64,000 nt of DNA from Puccinia triticina (Eukaryota > Basidiomycota > Pucciniomycetes > Pucciniales > Pucciniaceae), in NCBI RefSeq assembly GCF_026914185.1, contig NC_070562.1, positions 1,364,001 to 1,428,000 on the forward strand, read 5' to 3'. The notes beneath the pieces are model-generated. The model made no database searches and had not been told where the DNA came from. It saw only the letters and a program-made list of their open reading frames with translations. Shown here piece by piece: positions 10,346 through 25,153 of this stretch. Position 1 is the stretch's first letter. Each line of letters begins with the position of its first letter. The translations under genes and the position numbers were made by a program.

Positions 10346-11649
10346 GATTGCACTGGGTTCTGGATTCAATTTCGGGTGAAAACGTCAGCTATACCGTCCT
10401 AAAATTTGACGAGAACCATGGAATGCTAACCTGGAGAATAAGAATGGTTATTCAAAGCACCGAATCAATCGGAAGAAACTGCGAAACGGCTGGATAAATC
10501 TAACAAATTCAATGAGAAAACATAAAATGTCTTGCTTTAGCGACCGATCAATGGTAGTGGGTCTTATGAAAAAGCTATTCACGATATCTGTGTACACACC
10601 TCAAACAACGTCAAGTTGTAAATAATAGATAAGATATAATTGAAATTCTTGATGATGTTTTCCTTGCCAGAAGGAGATGTAACTGTTACTATGACTGAAG
10701 CTGAGAAGGCTGAGACTGAGTGATGATGGGGAACCTCAAACCCCTCCTAGATTGCCCTCCTTTTATCCTCAAAAACCATTGACGCTCGCCTCTGGAGGCC
10801 GCTGAATGACACTTGCTACGTACTCCTGGCACCTCATCTGCTCTGCAACAGAGGAGGCATCCGTGGCTCAGAATAATGTTCTTTATTTCCTAGGCGCTCC
10901 CAGACATAATTTGTTAATTAGAGTCGAATTCTTTGCCATTGTGACAAATTGTATTGCACGCAATTTACAATGCTTCTATGGAAACGGGTTTTCGCTCAAA
11001 CGGTCTTCACAGGTCTTGGCAGAATGCTAATGCATCTGTTTCCACACTTGGTAGTACTTGGTACCGGTGCATCACCTTTGCTAATCTGACATTGTAGATT
11101 ACCAATTATTCCCTCTGCTCACACACTCGCAAGATGAGCTTACAACGCGGCTGCATTTATCAGAATGTGAAGTCCATCTTGATTTCAAAGGACACCAACT
11201 TGGTAAAGCGACTGATTGCAATCTCCAAAATACGGAGTAATGCTACTGAATGGAATGTGCTCACCTTTTCCAAAGAAGAACTCGTTTAGAGATTTACTAC
11301 CTGGTTGCCAATGAGATTCTTTTGCTTTTGGCGTCCATCAGCTCCCTCACTCTGCTCCAACAGAGTGGCCTAATTTCGCCAGATGAACGCTGCAAATCAC
11401 TAGCCATAATTTCCCTCGAAGCAATTTGTGGCAATATTTGAAATTGCCGACGAATTTCAAGCGCCTACTTTAGGCCGGAAAGTTCAGTATCCGTACACTG
11501 GGGACAATTTGAAGGGGCAGGATTCAGAAACTAAGCTTTGAATCCAGTTATTGAATTCTTCTAGCCATTCATGATAACAACAGTGAAAGGCTACACTGCA
11601 CTACAAAATGCGCCTGTCTTAGCGCACCCACTAAATGCCTGTCCCAAAA
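10346..11649. other. Intergenic stretch upstream of the secreted peptide gene
   Basis: No gene recognised. It should contain the promoter of the minus-strand gene at 10345. Short open frames at 10806-11030 and 11250-11441 show no domain. Confidence 0.4.
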
Positions 11650-11686
11650 AGCCGTAGCGCAGCGGATTACGCGCTGCGCTACGGCT
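11650..11686. repeat. Perfect 14-bp-stem hairpin of the CGTAGCGC family
   Basis: AGCCGTAGCGCAGC at 11650-11663 pairs perfectly with GCTGCGCTACGGCT at 11673-11686 around a 9-nt loop. It lies 3' of a CACTACAAAATGCGC word (about 11600). Similar GTAGCG words crowd 26.5-27.05 kb. Confidence 0.8.
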
Positions 11687-13319
11687 ACGTGTAGGCTATA
11701 AAAGCTTATTCATCCCCCCTCTCCGAAAAATTGCACAAGAAGGTGCCACAGCGCGCTTTTTATAGCGTCAGCGTCGCGTTTTTCTACCATATTATGGCTA
11801 CAAGTAGCGGCTGGAAAAACTGAAAAGCTACGCGGTCTGCCCAAAAAGAGCAAGCGGAGCCCTACAAAGCTGCCAAAAAGCACAGCGCAGCCAGACCAAA
11901 AAGCGCTGCACTTCGCGAAGCAAAAGCCTTCCATAGTTCATGATAAACTCCATGATAAGAAGAAACACTCGCTTGAGTGATGATTCTCTGAGCCCCTCTA
12001 TATATTGGATAGAAAATCTGAATAGTATGCAAAAGGATCAAAATCCCTCATAAAGAAATGGAATTTGGTACTTGTTCCAGAGGGCATTAGATGCAGCATG
12101 TGCAAAGGAAACTCGTGACATATACTTGAATCCCCATTCGGTCTGGCATTTCGAATTCGATTTTGCAGTCATCAATTGAACAAAAACAAGATCAGCTTGT
12201 TTACAGAGCTCAACATAGCCTATGTACCATAGGAATCCAAAGTGTTAAAAAGTCTAGTATTGTCGCGCATCTTTCAGCCACTCATTGAGTCATGGTTTGA
12301 TCGTTGTTTTTTCGTCAGTCCTGGTTGTTAGTGCTCAAGCACAGTTGAAAGACGGTGATGGAAGAGGTATTTCAGTTGATGCAGACTGCAAGAAAACGGT
12401 ACAGGGTGACCACTTTGACTCTGAGCCTCTCTGAGCCAGAGAAGAAAAGCAAATAAACATGTGATACACCTGTGAAAGTGTCACAGAAATGTGGCATATC
12501 CCACCCATTACAACAAAACCTTCATGCACGACATACAGCTCGAAGCAAAACCATTGAAGGCCAACAAATCTCGATCGATTCCTGGCGACTGAAGGGGACG
12601 GACGCTAACGGCCCTCTTACAACTTACCGATGGACGAGGTGGGCAATCGGCCGGTTGGCCCTCGAAAAATTACTGGTACCAATGATGACGGCGATGGCGA
12701 GAAAGGTCCTTGTCGGATCAGCAAACTCGAACAGTTCACCTGTCGTCCCGACTCCCTTAGAGGCTCGGTCCAGCACCCCAAATGGATATGCGTTCCTGTC
12801 CATAGATTTTTCAAATTGTTAGCTTTTGCCCATTCGTTTCTTTTTCCTCCGGTGTGGCTTCCGAGACAAATCTGCTTTTTGTTCTTGTTCTTTTTTGGTG
12901 TCTGATCTAAGTTTGCTCTTGTATTTGGTATCAAATGGTACTGGATTATAACAACAACCAAAGATGCCGCTCGGAGAGTGTGAACACAAACAGATTGATT
13001 TCCGTTGAAATCCCCGGTCCACCGAACCAACATTGAGCACCTGAGAATAAAGGAAGCCTTTACCCCTGACACCGGGGTGATATAGAGCTTTGCTCTGAGG
13101 TGTAGATCTTACTTAAATCAGCATCTGGGTGATTCATTGAGCTGGATGGGTTGTACCACACAGGCCTGGTTTCATCTCGATACAACAAGCAGAACATCGA
13201 TAGAGAAAAACATCGGTATTAATTCGTGACAATCAGTTCATTTTTCTTTTCTATCATGACGCAGCCTTAAGGGGTAATTGAATACAAATCAAGGGAACGT
13301 CCGTCTATATGGGGTATGT
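11687..13319. other. Non-coding stretch downstream of SAHH
   Basis: Several short open frames exist (11710-11934, 12335-13072) but none has a recognisable domain or a consistent splice structure. The part next to 13319 should be the SAHH 3' untranslated region. Confidence 0.4.
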
Positions 13320-15170
<1,851 letters not shown>

Positions 15171-16526
15171 GGTGTGAGACTAGTTCGTGTGATAGATACG
15201 AAGGGATATATCTGTTGATGCGGGTATGAAGATAGCTTCTGATAGAAGTCGGATGGCTGGGGTGAGTCTGACTGGGCCTGGGTTATATGGCGAGCGGAGT
15301 GGGGACCCGATCGGCAGGCTTGCTGCGTGGGAAGTGGCTACGCAGGGGCTGCGCATGCGGACCACACTGGCTGACCCTGCATATTGCATGCAGGGGCCCA
15401 CTGCTTGCATGTACATATGACGTAATAACACCTCGGCTCGGCGGGTGGAGATCCGGCCTGATCCATTCATCATCTTCGGGAAGCCGGCCAATGAGACCGG
15501 GAAGTGCAGAACATGTCCCTCTGGTGCGGTGAGTTGGGACAGAGCAATGCTATCACTCAACAGACCGCAACGGACTATGAGCACAAAAAGGAAGGAAAGT
15601 GTTCCATTGGACGTGCAGCAGGCAGGCTGAATTGCCGTAACCGCAACTGGGGACACGTCCCCTTTGATGAAAGATCACAGAGGAATCAGGATCACACGAA
15701 TCCAACATGTAGGAACAGGCACAGCCAATCAAGTATTCCTGGTTCGGTGAAGCAGCTCTCAAACATGGCAAGAAACAATTATAGTGCAAGCTTTTGACGC
15801 AGGCTGTAGATGTCACTTCAAAGCGGGTCTACATACTTCTTGACCAAAGACCTGCACAAAACCGCAAGGATCCTGTATCCCTCAGACCAGTCAAAGGGGT
15901 CGACGTATGTATAGTGCAGTGAACAGCCTCTTGGCCTGAACAAACAGCCAAAAGAATACACCCGGGGAGTACCTCCACGCGGGACTGACTCGGAAATGAT
16001 GAGGAATCCACGGCTGCCCCTCGCGGGGGGCGGACCAGCGGCTGTCAGTCCACACGCCCACGTGCTCACCACTAAGATGATCCGGGGTGGTATCCACGGG
16101 ATCATCTCGTGGATCCCACACAAGCCCCGGGCATTCCGTGGAGGCGGCGAGGTCCCCTCGTCTTACAAACAACACTATAGGGGCCGTGGATGCCCCGTCT
16201 TCTGACTGGAGATCGGCTCCACGTGGGCCCTTGGTGCAACCCACAACAGATGGTTGCTTCCGTCGTATCCTCCCATGGAGGTCAGGTTGCTCAGACCGGG
16301 TTTTAACCGTCGGATCGGATATAGGGACTAGTGGCGCCGCCGGGGTAGCCATACATTGCACACTCTTGGGAGGGGAGACAGGAGAAAATCATGACAGAAA
16401 AGGGGACAGAGGAATCGCGGAAATATGATAAATGGAGGAAGAGGAGGAGGAACAGACAGGGAATACAAGTAGTAAAAATATGAGAGATCGACAGAACTTA
16501 TCATTCCTACTTTAAGGGAGTAATCT
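15171..16526. other. Intergenic region upstream of SAHH
   Basis: It should hold the SAHH promoter near 15171-15400. The rest is mixed-composition DNA with no recognisable gene. An imperfect inverted repeat (ATCCACG..CGTGGAT) lies near 16091-16113. Confidence 0.45.
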
Positions 16527-18589
16527 TCAGAATATCGAACCTGGAGCGACATCTTCCTCATTGGCGGTCGGCGGCGCTTGGCGTCTGCTAAGCATCATCT
16601 CATGCACCTCGTCGTCAGACGGGAGCGTGACCGCCACGCCGGAGATGTCAGCCGCAGTAGCTGTACCATCAAATAAGTGGGCATCGTAACTGATCACTAG
16701 ACGGGCAAAACTGATTATTAAAGGGTCAGCAGACCTCATTCAAAGATATAAAAAAAAGGCCGGTCACTTACGCTACTTTGTAGTCGGCCGGCTTGGATCG
16801 CAAGGCTTCCATGTGTTGATCAATCGCCTCCCAAGGTGAGTGAGGCTGGGTGGTGGTTCGATCGGCCTGGCGCTGAACATACATGTGGAGGCGAAGGTAT
16901 GCCATCCGGATTCTCATGCTCGGTTGGAGACCGTTAAGTATGTCGGCCCGAGTCATCAGTTCGTGCTGCGGTGACAATGAGCATAAAACCTGTTGATACA
17001 TGCATCAGTGACTTGAAATACTACATTCATTATTTTACTTACCTTGACTGTGAGATCATCAATCCTGGGGATTGGCTCTGGATTTGCCCGACGACCTGGC
17101 CTTGCTCCAGTCAAAATCTAAAGATTAAATTGTGAGTCATCAATCTCCAGTTCTCGCGGAAGATCAGTTTCAATTCGACTCACCAACTTGGCCAGCGCGC
17201 TCTTTTCATACTTCAGAAGCTCTCGGATTAGGTTGCGGACTCGTGTGATTGCTTCATTTTCCGGGACAAGGTAACCAGGGGGCATGTACTGTGCCTTCCA
17301 TTTGGCGGTCATTGCATCAATACTGGCCTGGAGTAAGGGCCGTTATTACCAATTTCCGTTTGTATGTAGTCAGATAGAAACTCTCTTACCTTGACCAACA
17401 CCAGCGGAGTTCTCGGGATCAGTGCGCGGTTGGCCACGGTGACCGTTTGACCGTAGGCCTGGAGATCTGACATAATGAGGTTTTCTCGAATCTTGATGCG
17501 AATGAAATCCTGTCATGATTTGGTTTCAGTAATGCAAGTGTCCCGAAATCATCGAGGAAAGAGACACTTACTCGGACATCTGGGTGAAATGCAAAGCGCC
17601 TGGAAACTTGAGGTATTGGTCCTACCTCGGTGGGGCCGATGGATCCGGTCTGCTCGAGGCGGTATCGTATCCATTCGAGATACATCAGCGTAGCGAGCCA
17701 ATGATCTTTCCCAACAAGCTGGAAAGTAGGCTGTTAGTTTGCTGGCAGAAGCTGATTTCCTGATAATTAGTACTCACCGTCGCCGTGCGTTGAATATTTT
17801 CTATTTGGATTTCTGGGAGTCGGAGGTACTGGCCAAGTTGTTGAATGGTGGCAGCATCCTCTCCCACATGTGCGGGAGGTGGCGCCGGAGGTAACACTTG
17901 CAAGGGGGTTGCAGGCTCTTCTTGCTCTTCGTCAGTAAGAGCAGGATTAATATCACCGGAGTTGCTGGATCGATCCTTGATTTGAGGCGAGCCGGATGCT
18001 TGGGCAAGTTGGGCCGCTGCCACTCCTTCCAAGTCAGGATGGATCGACATCTCGGGGCGAGTTGGTTCGGGAGCTGGGTCTCCAGCCCGATTGGCTGCTT
18101 TGGAAGCCACAGTGGCTCGATCTGGTCCGTTGGCCACCTCTGCAGAGCCATTGCCGCGGTTCAATTCAGCGGAGGCTGCATCTGGGACAGAGCGTTCCGC
18201 GGGTTGATTGGGTTGGTTGGCTGGGTACGGGGCTGCAGCCCCTCGGGCTGAACTAATTGTTTGAGATCGGCGGACAGGACCTGGAAGGAAGTCATATAAT
18301 AGGATTAGTATAAGGCCCATGACCGATGTTACAGGTGTTGAGGAAATGTGGAGTATAGCCTACCTGCGGTTGATCGAGGTGCAAACCGGGGCACAAATCG
18401 TTTGGCGGGGCTGGCAGACATGATATTGCGATATCGGAATGGTTTGGAGGGATTCAGGTGAGTACAGTCGTTTGGATCAAGGTAGATGTGATGGGGCTGA
18501 GGGGATAGCTGAGCAAGAAGGTGCCAGAACGAGCCGTTTATATCGTGGTGCATGTTTGGTTGGAGCGGTGGTGATTTCTGATCAGACAT
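16527..18589 (-). CDS. Intact eight-exon protein of unknown function (538 aa)
   Basis: The family is not recognised. ATG at 18589 (MSDQKSPPLQPNMHHD) begins exon 18589-18364. Further exons are 18280-17778, 17718-17572, 17509-17390, 17327-17184, 17117-17043, 16989-16772 and 16710-16527, all with GT..AG borders and matching phases, giving 538 codons and TGA. Residues from about 80 to 240 are Pro/Ala/Asn-rich and probably disordered. The C-terminal half is helical and better conserved in appearance: HWLATLMYLEWIRYRLEQ, DFIRIKIRENLIMSDLQAYG, EAITRVRNLIRELLKYEKSA, MRIRMAYLRLHMYVQRQ. No catalytic motif, membrane segment or signal is seen. The unbroken frame over eight exons supports a real gene. Its position next to a transposon, and many internal repeats in this genome, leave open that it belongs to a multicopy, element-borne family. 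Confidence 0.75.
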
Positions 18590-19133
18590 GATCTCGAGAG
18601 GTTTGATCGGGCCAGGGTGGAGACAACTGATCGTGCTGGGGGGAGTGGCCGGGTGAAAATCTCTGATTGTGTCTCACGATATGTAGTTCATTGATCCGTG
18701 GATGCGACGCTGGACGGATCCCGATCATATCCACGGATCCCACACCGTCGCTCTTTCCCCGTGGACTCGACTGATCTTTGGTTCAGTCAATTCCACCCGG
18801 GCCTTCAACGCACTCACCCAGCACTCACTTCATGCCACCAATTGTCAACAGGCTCCTCACTGATTGGATTTTTTATTATTAATACAATTAAATATAGCAT
18901 TTATTTGTTTCCCATTCAAATAAAATAACAAACCCAATTATTTTATGGGCCCAAAACCCCATACAATAATTGTTTGGATTTTGTTAATTGTTGTCACTTT
19001 GAGACCAAGGAAAATTCATACATTCACTCCATAACCAATTCATAACAAATTTAGACAAAATTTTATTGGTTTATCTTGACTAAATAACTGGGCCATATTA
19101 ATTATTTTAACCTGTGTCTGTGACTGTCATCAA

Positions 19134-22100
19134 ATGGCGGAATTACCTGGTCAGTCTTGATGGTCATTTTGGAGTATGTTGGTGCTGATTTAATACTTTG
19201 AATTGGCAGGTTTCACAAGGAGTGTAGATGCTTTTGGCAACTCTTGTTACCAATGTGTTTACTGCCAAGGCCGCACAATGGCTCATGTCACAGAGCACTT
19301 GAGGTCAGCTTCACACTTGAATGCAGTCAGGCATCATTCAGTGTATACGGTTCAATTAGAACAGCAGCAGCCAGCTGCTGGGCCATCACATATGGATTGG
19401 GAAAACACTCATCAAGATACCTTAGACACTGATATGCAGGATCCAGTGGTAAACCAGCCTTATGTTATCCAAGATGATGATGATGTTGGATTTGCTTCAG
19501 ATTCAACAGGTGTTCATCCGCCACCTTCAGACCATTCAGATGAATTTGACGCATGGGAGATATTAGGTGATCCAATGGAAGCAATTAATGTGCAACCTCA
19601 AAATACCAGTCAAGCAGGTATCAATGCTGAAGATGATTGGCAGCCATTCTGGAAACAAGAGGTAAATTTCTGCCTATATATAATGTACAGTGGGTCATGT
19701 AATGTTTTTGGCACTACATTTATCTGCAATGAACAATGCAGTGCCAAAACAAATTAGATGACCCACTGTATCAATGTGCATAGTGATTCTCATTTGGTGT
19801 TTGAATCGTATTGAATTTCCAGGAGTTCATGGCATGTCTTATTCTGGGATTCTTGCACCATCTTCTATCACGTGTGGCGTACATCCATATCAGGGCTGTA
19901 CTTAAAACAAAGAAAATGGTTTTGCCATATTGGGATGCTGCTAGGCGGACCAGAGAAAGACTAAGAAATTATCTCAACATTATTAATCAGGAAACAATCA
20001 GTGTATGGGATAATAAGATATTCCACATCAGTGTAAAAGGAATATTGGCTAATGTTGGTCATTCATGTTATTGTATTCAATGGATTTTGAGCTGAAATCT
20101 TCTATTACTTTGATTAGGAATTGCTAAATCCATATGTATCCAACCACCTGGAGTACTATCCACATGATCCAAGTGGAGATCCAATTGACAGCCTGTGCCA
20201 GAGCTTCAAGTGGCGAGAAGATCTACCGCGGGATGTGAGGGTTCAGATGGTGTACAATCAAGACAAGCATTACTACATATACGAGCCCACACGGCTTATT
20301 TCTGGGGAAGTGGTGATCCCAACTTTCTTTTACAAATGCAAAGGCAAGCTCTATGCCAAATGCTGTGATCCTGAATTCCGGCCCAATGATTCAGGAATAG
20401 GATTTCAAATTATTATGCCTGCAGATATTAAATTCAGTAATACTTCAGCCCAAAGAGTGGTTGATATATGTGAATTTGACGAGATGTACTCAGAAATCCT
20501 CATGGAAAATCAATTATATCTACAAAAGGAATGTGGCGGATTGATTCATGGTAAGTATATATATATATATCAATCACAAACACACATTAATTTTTAAATT
20601 GACCACGTTTTGGTATGTTCATAGAAGAAGATGTTAGCCATACAATAATCAATGAAATTGAGCTACCAAACCCATGGAGAAAAAAGGCTGACGGTTGCAT
20701 CATCCGACATGTACCAATTACACTCTATGCAGATGACACATCTGGTAACTGTTCGAAACAATGGAACAAGCATATCTCATATTATTTTACATTATCTGGT
20801 CTTCATCCACACTGGTCTAATCAGGAATACAACTGTCATTTTGTGTCAACCTCCAATGTGGCCAGTTGCTTAGAGTTGGCAGATCCCATCATAGAGGAAA
20901 TTAAGTAAGTTGGCATCACCTAGAAATTGATTATCAGTCCATTATGATAGTTCCACTCATACACGGGGTTTCCTTCTGTCATATTGCAATTAGTGAAATG
21001 AGTACCAAAGGCCACTTTGCTTATGACAGTGTACTCAATCAGAAAGTCCTCATTATGAGTATGGTATTGGTGGCACTGGGGGACTCACCCATGCATGCGG
21101 AGATGACAAGCACACCCATGCCTGCAAATGCCAACAGTCCATGCCGCATGTGTCAACTATCTGTCACCAAGAAGGCTGACAAATCCTTGGTGGGCTATGT
21201 GAAGGATTATTTTGGATTGACCACAGGGGGAAACATTGTGAGCAAATGTATGCATGTATTTGTATGGTTACTACATCTGACCTACCCATTATGCACCATC
21301 AAGCCCCCTCCTCCAAGAGTGTGGGAAGACACCATATCAAAAATGCATAAATTTTGGACAGAATCTAAAACTGAAGCAAAGACTGAGTATGATAACAAAA
21401 CCAAAGAAAATGGGCTGAAAGACAACATAAATGTGGAATTTGTTGATCGGTATCATCAGCGGAACAAGCCAGGACAGAGGGAATCCATAGAAGCCACAGA
21501 AAAGACTGGGCCACATTGCCTATTCAACCGTTTCTACACACTGAAAGGTCAGCCCTCCTAAACCATGTTTTCCATTGTCTAATGTTTGGTGTTGCTGAAA
21601 ATATCTCCTACCTGAATAGGATTTGATGGGTGCAAAGACACCCCTGTAGAAATATTGCATGTCTTGCAACTTGGGGTTATTCGATACCTCCTGCGTGATT
21701 TCATGGAGGGCCTCACAGAGGGAGATAAAAGGAGACTGGAGGCCCATTGGCAATCATTCAACAGGGATTCACTCAATATTCCATCTTTGAGGTCAATATT
21801 TATGGTAAACCACTACAAGAGTTTCATTGGAAAACACATGAAGATAGTCATTCAAGCTGCCCCATTTGTGTTCTTTCCATTCATGAACAGAAAGAAGAGG
21901 GATTTATGGATGTCCCTGTGTTACCTGTGTACTTTTGTTTACCAGACAAGAATTGAGAACATGGACAGATATATTGAAGACCTCAAACATCACATAGATC
22001 TATTCCTTTATCATGTGCTGAGCATGAATGCACAATGGGTCAATAAACCAAAATTCCACATGCTCATACATCTCCCTGAATCTGTCAGGAGGTTTGGGCC

Positions 22101-24555
22101 ACCATGCTTGTTTGCATCAGAAAAATTTGAAGCTTACAATGGTATAATGAGGAATGCATCAATTCATTCCAACCGCCAAGCGCCAGGGAGGGACATAGCC
22201 CTAACTTTCTCCAATTATCAAGCAATGAGGCTCATATTATCTGGTGTGATTCTATTTAATCATAAATTGAACGCTTTTTTCCGACCTTCAAAAAATGTCA
22301 CAGATGTATTCAAACACAACAAAGAGGTCCAAAAGCTCATGGGAATAGACCTTTCTCAACCTATTGCATATCCAGTTATATATGATGGGGAGTATTCAGC
22401 AGAAGAGGGTGTGGCTCCTCCCATTTACCTTGTTCAACAATATCCCACAGTAAGGTGGAGATTGATTTCAAGCATCAAAACAGGTGAATATGATATAGTC
22501 CGCAAAGGAATATTTGTGTTGGTGAGTTGGCAAATATTATTGTGATGAATTTCAGTATAAACTTATGAATACAAAGTCATATGTAGATATCTAGGCCAAA
22601 AACGCACCCCATGGTGGGATCTGTGGTATCAATATGGCAACCTTCACATTTGTCAAGTTCATTTTTCATAGAATTCAAAGCATATCAGCCTGCGGGAATC
22701 AACCAATTTTATCAAATGCGGGAATATAATGATACCAAAAAACTTTTCTATGGCAGAGCTGAGGTGAGTCAAACAACATGCATGATTTATAAACATGTGG
22801 ATGTGGCACATAAAATTATAACATCTGCAGCTGACCAGGCAAATTTTCCACAAATAGGATGTAATATGTTGTCTGAACTTCCAGCATAATTGCCATGACT
22901 CCCACTGTCAGGTAGCAATTGAAGCACCAAGCAGAGTAGGTAGACAAGAGGGTCTCAGCTCCCATTATGTTTTTCAGCATGATCACACAAAAAATTATGG
23001 ATATATACTTAATGCTTGCTCATTAAGATCAATAATCCATCACAGGACTGAATCCAGGTTGGTTTTCCCCTCTATCACAAACCAAAATTGGGAAGATGCC
23101 ACCAAATCAGGAATGGAGAAATGGCTGAACAAATCTCAGGCCAAACCAACAATATCCGCCAAAGAACAACCATGCCATATCCCCACTCATCAGGTCACTC
23201 ATATTCCCAAACCAAACAATTTGCGGGCCACTCAACCCAGACAATTTATTCCAAATACTAGTAACCCTCATATTAAAATTCCAGAAAATGTTACATTATT
23301 ACAAGATCCCCCATCATTGACTGGGCCAATTCAACACGGATCAAATTACCTGGGGAGTCAAATGTATTATAGCCCACAACCTGGCTTTAGTGGATCAAAT
23401 TACCCTGCCAATCCTGTCCAAAGAAGAATGAGCATGAGTCCAGTCCAAAGAAGAATGAGCATGAGCATATCAAATCCTCCCACTTATCCCATGCCTCAAA
23501 GCCCCAGCATAACCAATCCACACAATTTTCCCATGCAGTACAGTCCATCGGGGCCTTCTAAGAGACAAAAAAGTATATCTCAATCAGGATCCAATCCCAC
23601 AACGAACACTCCTGTTTCATTGTACAAATCCTTGGATAACATAACAAATGAGGGGCAGTACTATTCTGCCAATGTTCACCATCCATTTAAAACTGAGCCA
23701 GACATATCACAGACACCATTAATACCAAGGATATCACAATCATCTGTAGCTGCTTCCAGTCCAACTGGAAGGAATACAAACTTTATTGACCCAAGACTGT
23801 GTAAGTCCTCATCATCAACACCCAAGACTTCCACAAGTCAGAGAGCCCCACTAGACACCAATATTTATGGACCCCTGCCTCATCCACCAAGGAGAATTGA
23901 TTACATATGGGAGCTACCATTGCAAATTCAACCATCGGTGGAACATGTTTTTGATGTTCAGGGAGATGGACACTGTGGGTTTAGGGCTGTGGCATTCTGT
24001 TTGGGAATAGGAGAAGGCCAATACATGCATATACGGTCATCTCTAATGGCGGAATTGAAAAAGAGGAGAGAATTCTACACCAAAGCAAACCCTTTCTATA
24101 CAGTTGATGAACATTTAATGAGTTTGGATGTTCCATCACCTGAACCATGTGCGGTTAAATATTGGATGGGAATGCCAGGAATGGGAAGGCCAATTGCCAA
24201 TGCATTCCAGAGACCAGTCATTTTTTATTCAAAACGTGAAAGCCAATCATTCTTCCCCGACTTTGTTGGACCCAATACCAATCGCCCCATTATGTTGGCA
24301 TTCATCGAAATTGAAACCATACGCCATTTTGTTGCTCTAACATTTCCAGACATGAGGGAATTCCCAGCTCCCAAACCCATTGGCATGATTGATGAGAAAT
24401 ATTCAGATGCACATTGTGCCTGGCGGGAGAAGTTTGCAAGCTGCTTCAAAAAGTATGACAGAGCACTACTCCAGCTTCCAGAATTGGAAAAAACATTTGG
24501 CTCTTCCAAAAAAAAAATGGATGAAAAAAGGGCTGCCAGGAATAAAAATGTATGA
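19134..24555 (+). CDS. Tnp2-like transposase fused to a C-terminal OTU cysteine protease (1562 aa)
   Basis: Nine exons join in phase without a stop: 19134-19149, 19210-19661, 19823-20053, 20118-20550, 20625-20904, 20994-21547, 21620-22521, 22587-22763 and 22912-24555, giving 1562 residues. An N-terminal Cys/His finger (CVYCQGRTMAHVTEHLRSASH) is followed by the transposase core: KWREDLPRDVRVQMV, LGDSPMHAEMTSTPMPANAN, PCRMCQLS, TPVEILHVLQLGVIRYLLRD, NKPKFHMLIHLPESVRRFGP and SEKFEAYNGIMRNASIHSNR. This is the pattern of fungal Tnp2/CACTA-group transposases; a Plavaka-type assignment is possible. A Pro/Ser/Asn-rich linker (about residues 1065-1345) leads to an OTU fold: catalytic Asp1367/Cys1370 in DGHCGFRAVA and His1487 in RHFVALTF. 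OTU proteases remove ubiquitin or related modifiers. Because the last exon carries both the transposase tail and the OTU domain in one frame, this is a fusion. The intact frame suggests recent activity. Confidence 0.82.
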
Positions 24556-24924
24556 ATCAAAAAGATATTCAATGATACCTGAATTCTATAAGCCATCATA
24601 GGATATGGGAAACAGGCCCCAATGATTTACAAAATAAATTAAATTTGTACAAGTTGGTTTTTACCACTGAACAGCCACCACTGCTCTAAAAAAGGGAAAT
24701 CTTCTAGATTTAGCCTGTATTATACAGTTTTTAAATAGGTGAAACCACTGCAAATCAGTGCACCAGTCCATTTTATTCTTATTTAGCGCGTTGAATCATT
24801 CCAGTTGTGAAATGTAAATTTTATATCTTGAATGCTTGATAAAGTCAAACAAGAAATAAGAGCAGTCCAATCATACAGAGAAAAATATTGATTGGCTTTG
24901 GTGAGGCAATGTATAAGAAAAAAA
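24556..24924. other. 3' flank of the transposase gene
   Basis: AT-rich with no gene recognised. A short palindromic word (CACTGCAAATCAGTG) lies at about 24748-24762. Confidence 0.4.
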
Positions 24925-25152
24925 CTAGACATTATTTTTGCAAAGGGCAGTGGCCTTCATCACAACTCTCAATATCAACTGAGCTGGACCCCACTTCAGG
25001 CCCAGTGATTGCAACTTCTCACAACTGGTGCCCTCAAAAGCAGTCCAGTGGAATATATCATGCTTGGAAATGAAATCTTGGACAGGTATATAATCAGGAG
25101 GAATGTGACAAAGTGAAAGAAAATGTTCCATTGATGATGGCAATGCCAACAT
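24925..25152 (-). CDS. Small helical-domain ORF at the transposon end (75 aa)
   Basis: ATG 25152 opens a frame with MEHFLSLCHIPPDYIPVQDF, HDIFHWTAFEGTSCEKLQSL and GLKWGPAQLILRVV. The spacing of hydrophobic and aromatic residues resembles a SAM-like five-helix domain, with a GLxxGPAxxL ending. It may be an independent small gene of the transposon, or the last exon of the broken gene immediately to its right, which would need a frame change at about 25153. No function can be given. Confidence 0.35.
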   Translation of the reverse strand: MLALPSSMEHFLSLCHIPPDYIPVQDFISKHDIFHWTAFEGTSCEKLQSLGLKWGPAQLILRVVMKATALCKNNV

Positions 25153-25153
25153 A

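Larger units (their letters stand above)
18850..25153. mobile_element. Tnp2/CACTA-like DNA transposon carrying a transposase-OTU fusion
   Basis: An AT-rich block of about 6.3 kb sits between GC-richer flanks. It contains a complete transposase gene (19134-24555) and a small minus-strand ORF near its right end. The left limit (about 18850) and right limit (about 25153) are set by the change in base composition and by the break in the flanking minus-strand gene. No terminal inverted repeat could be confirmed by eye, so the borders are approximate. Confidence 0.7.
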
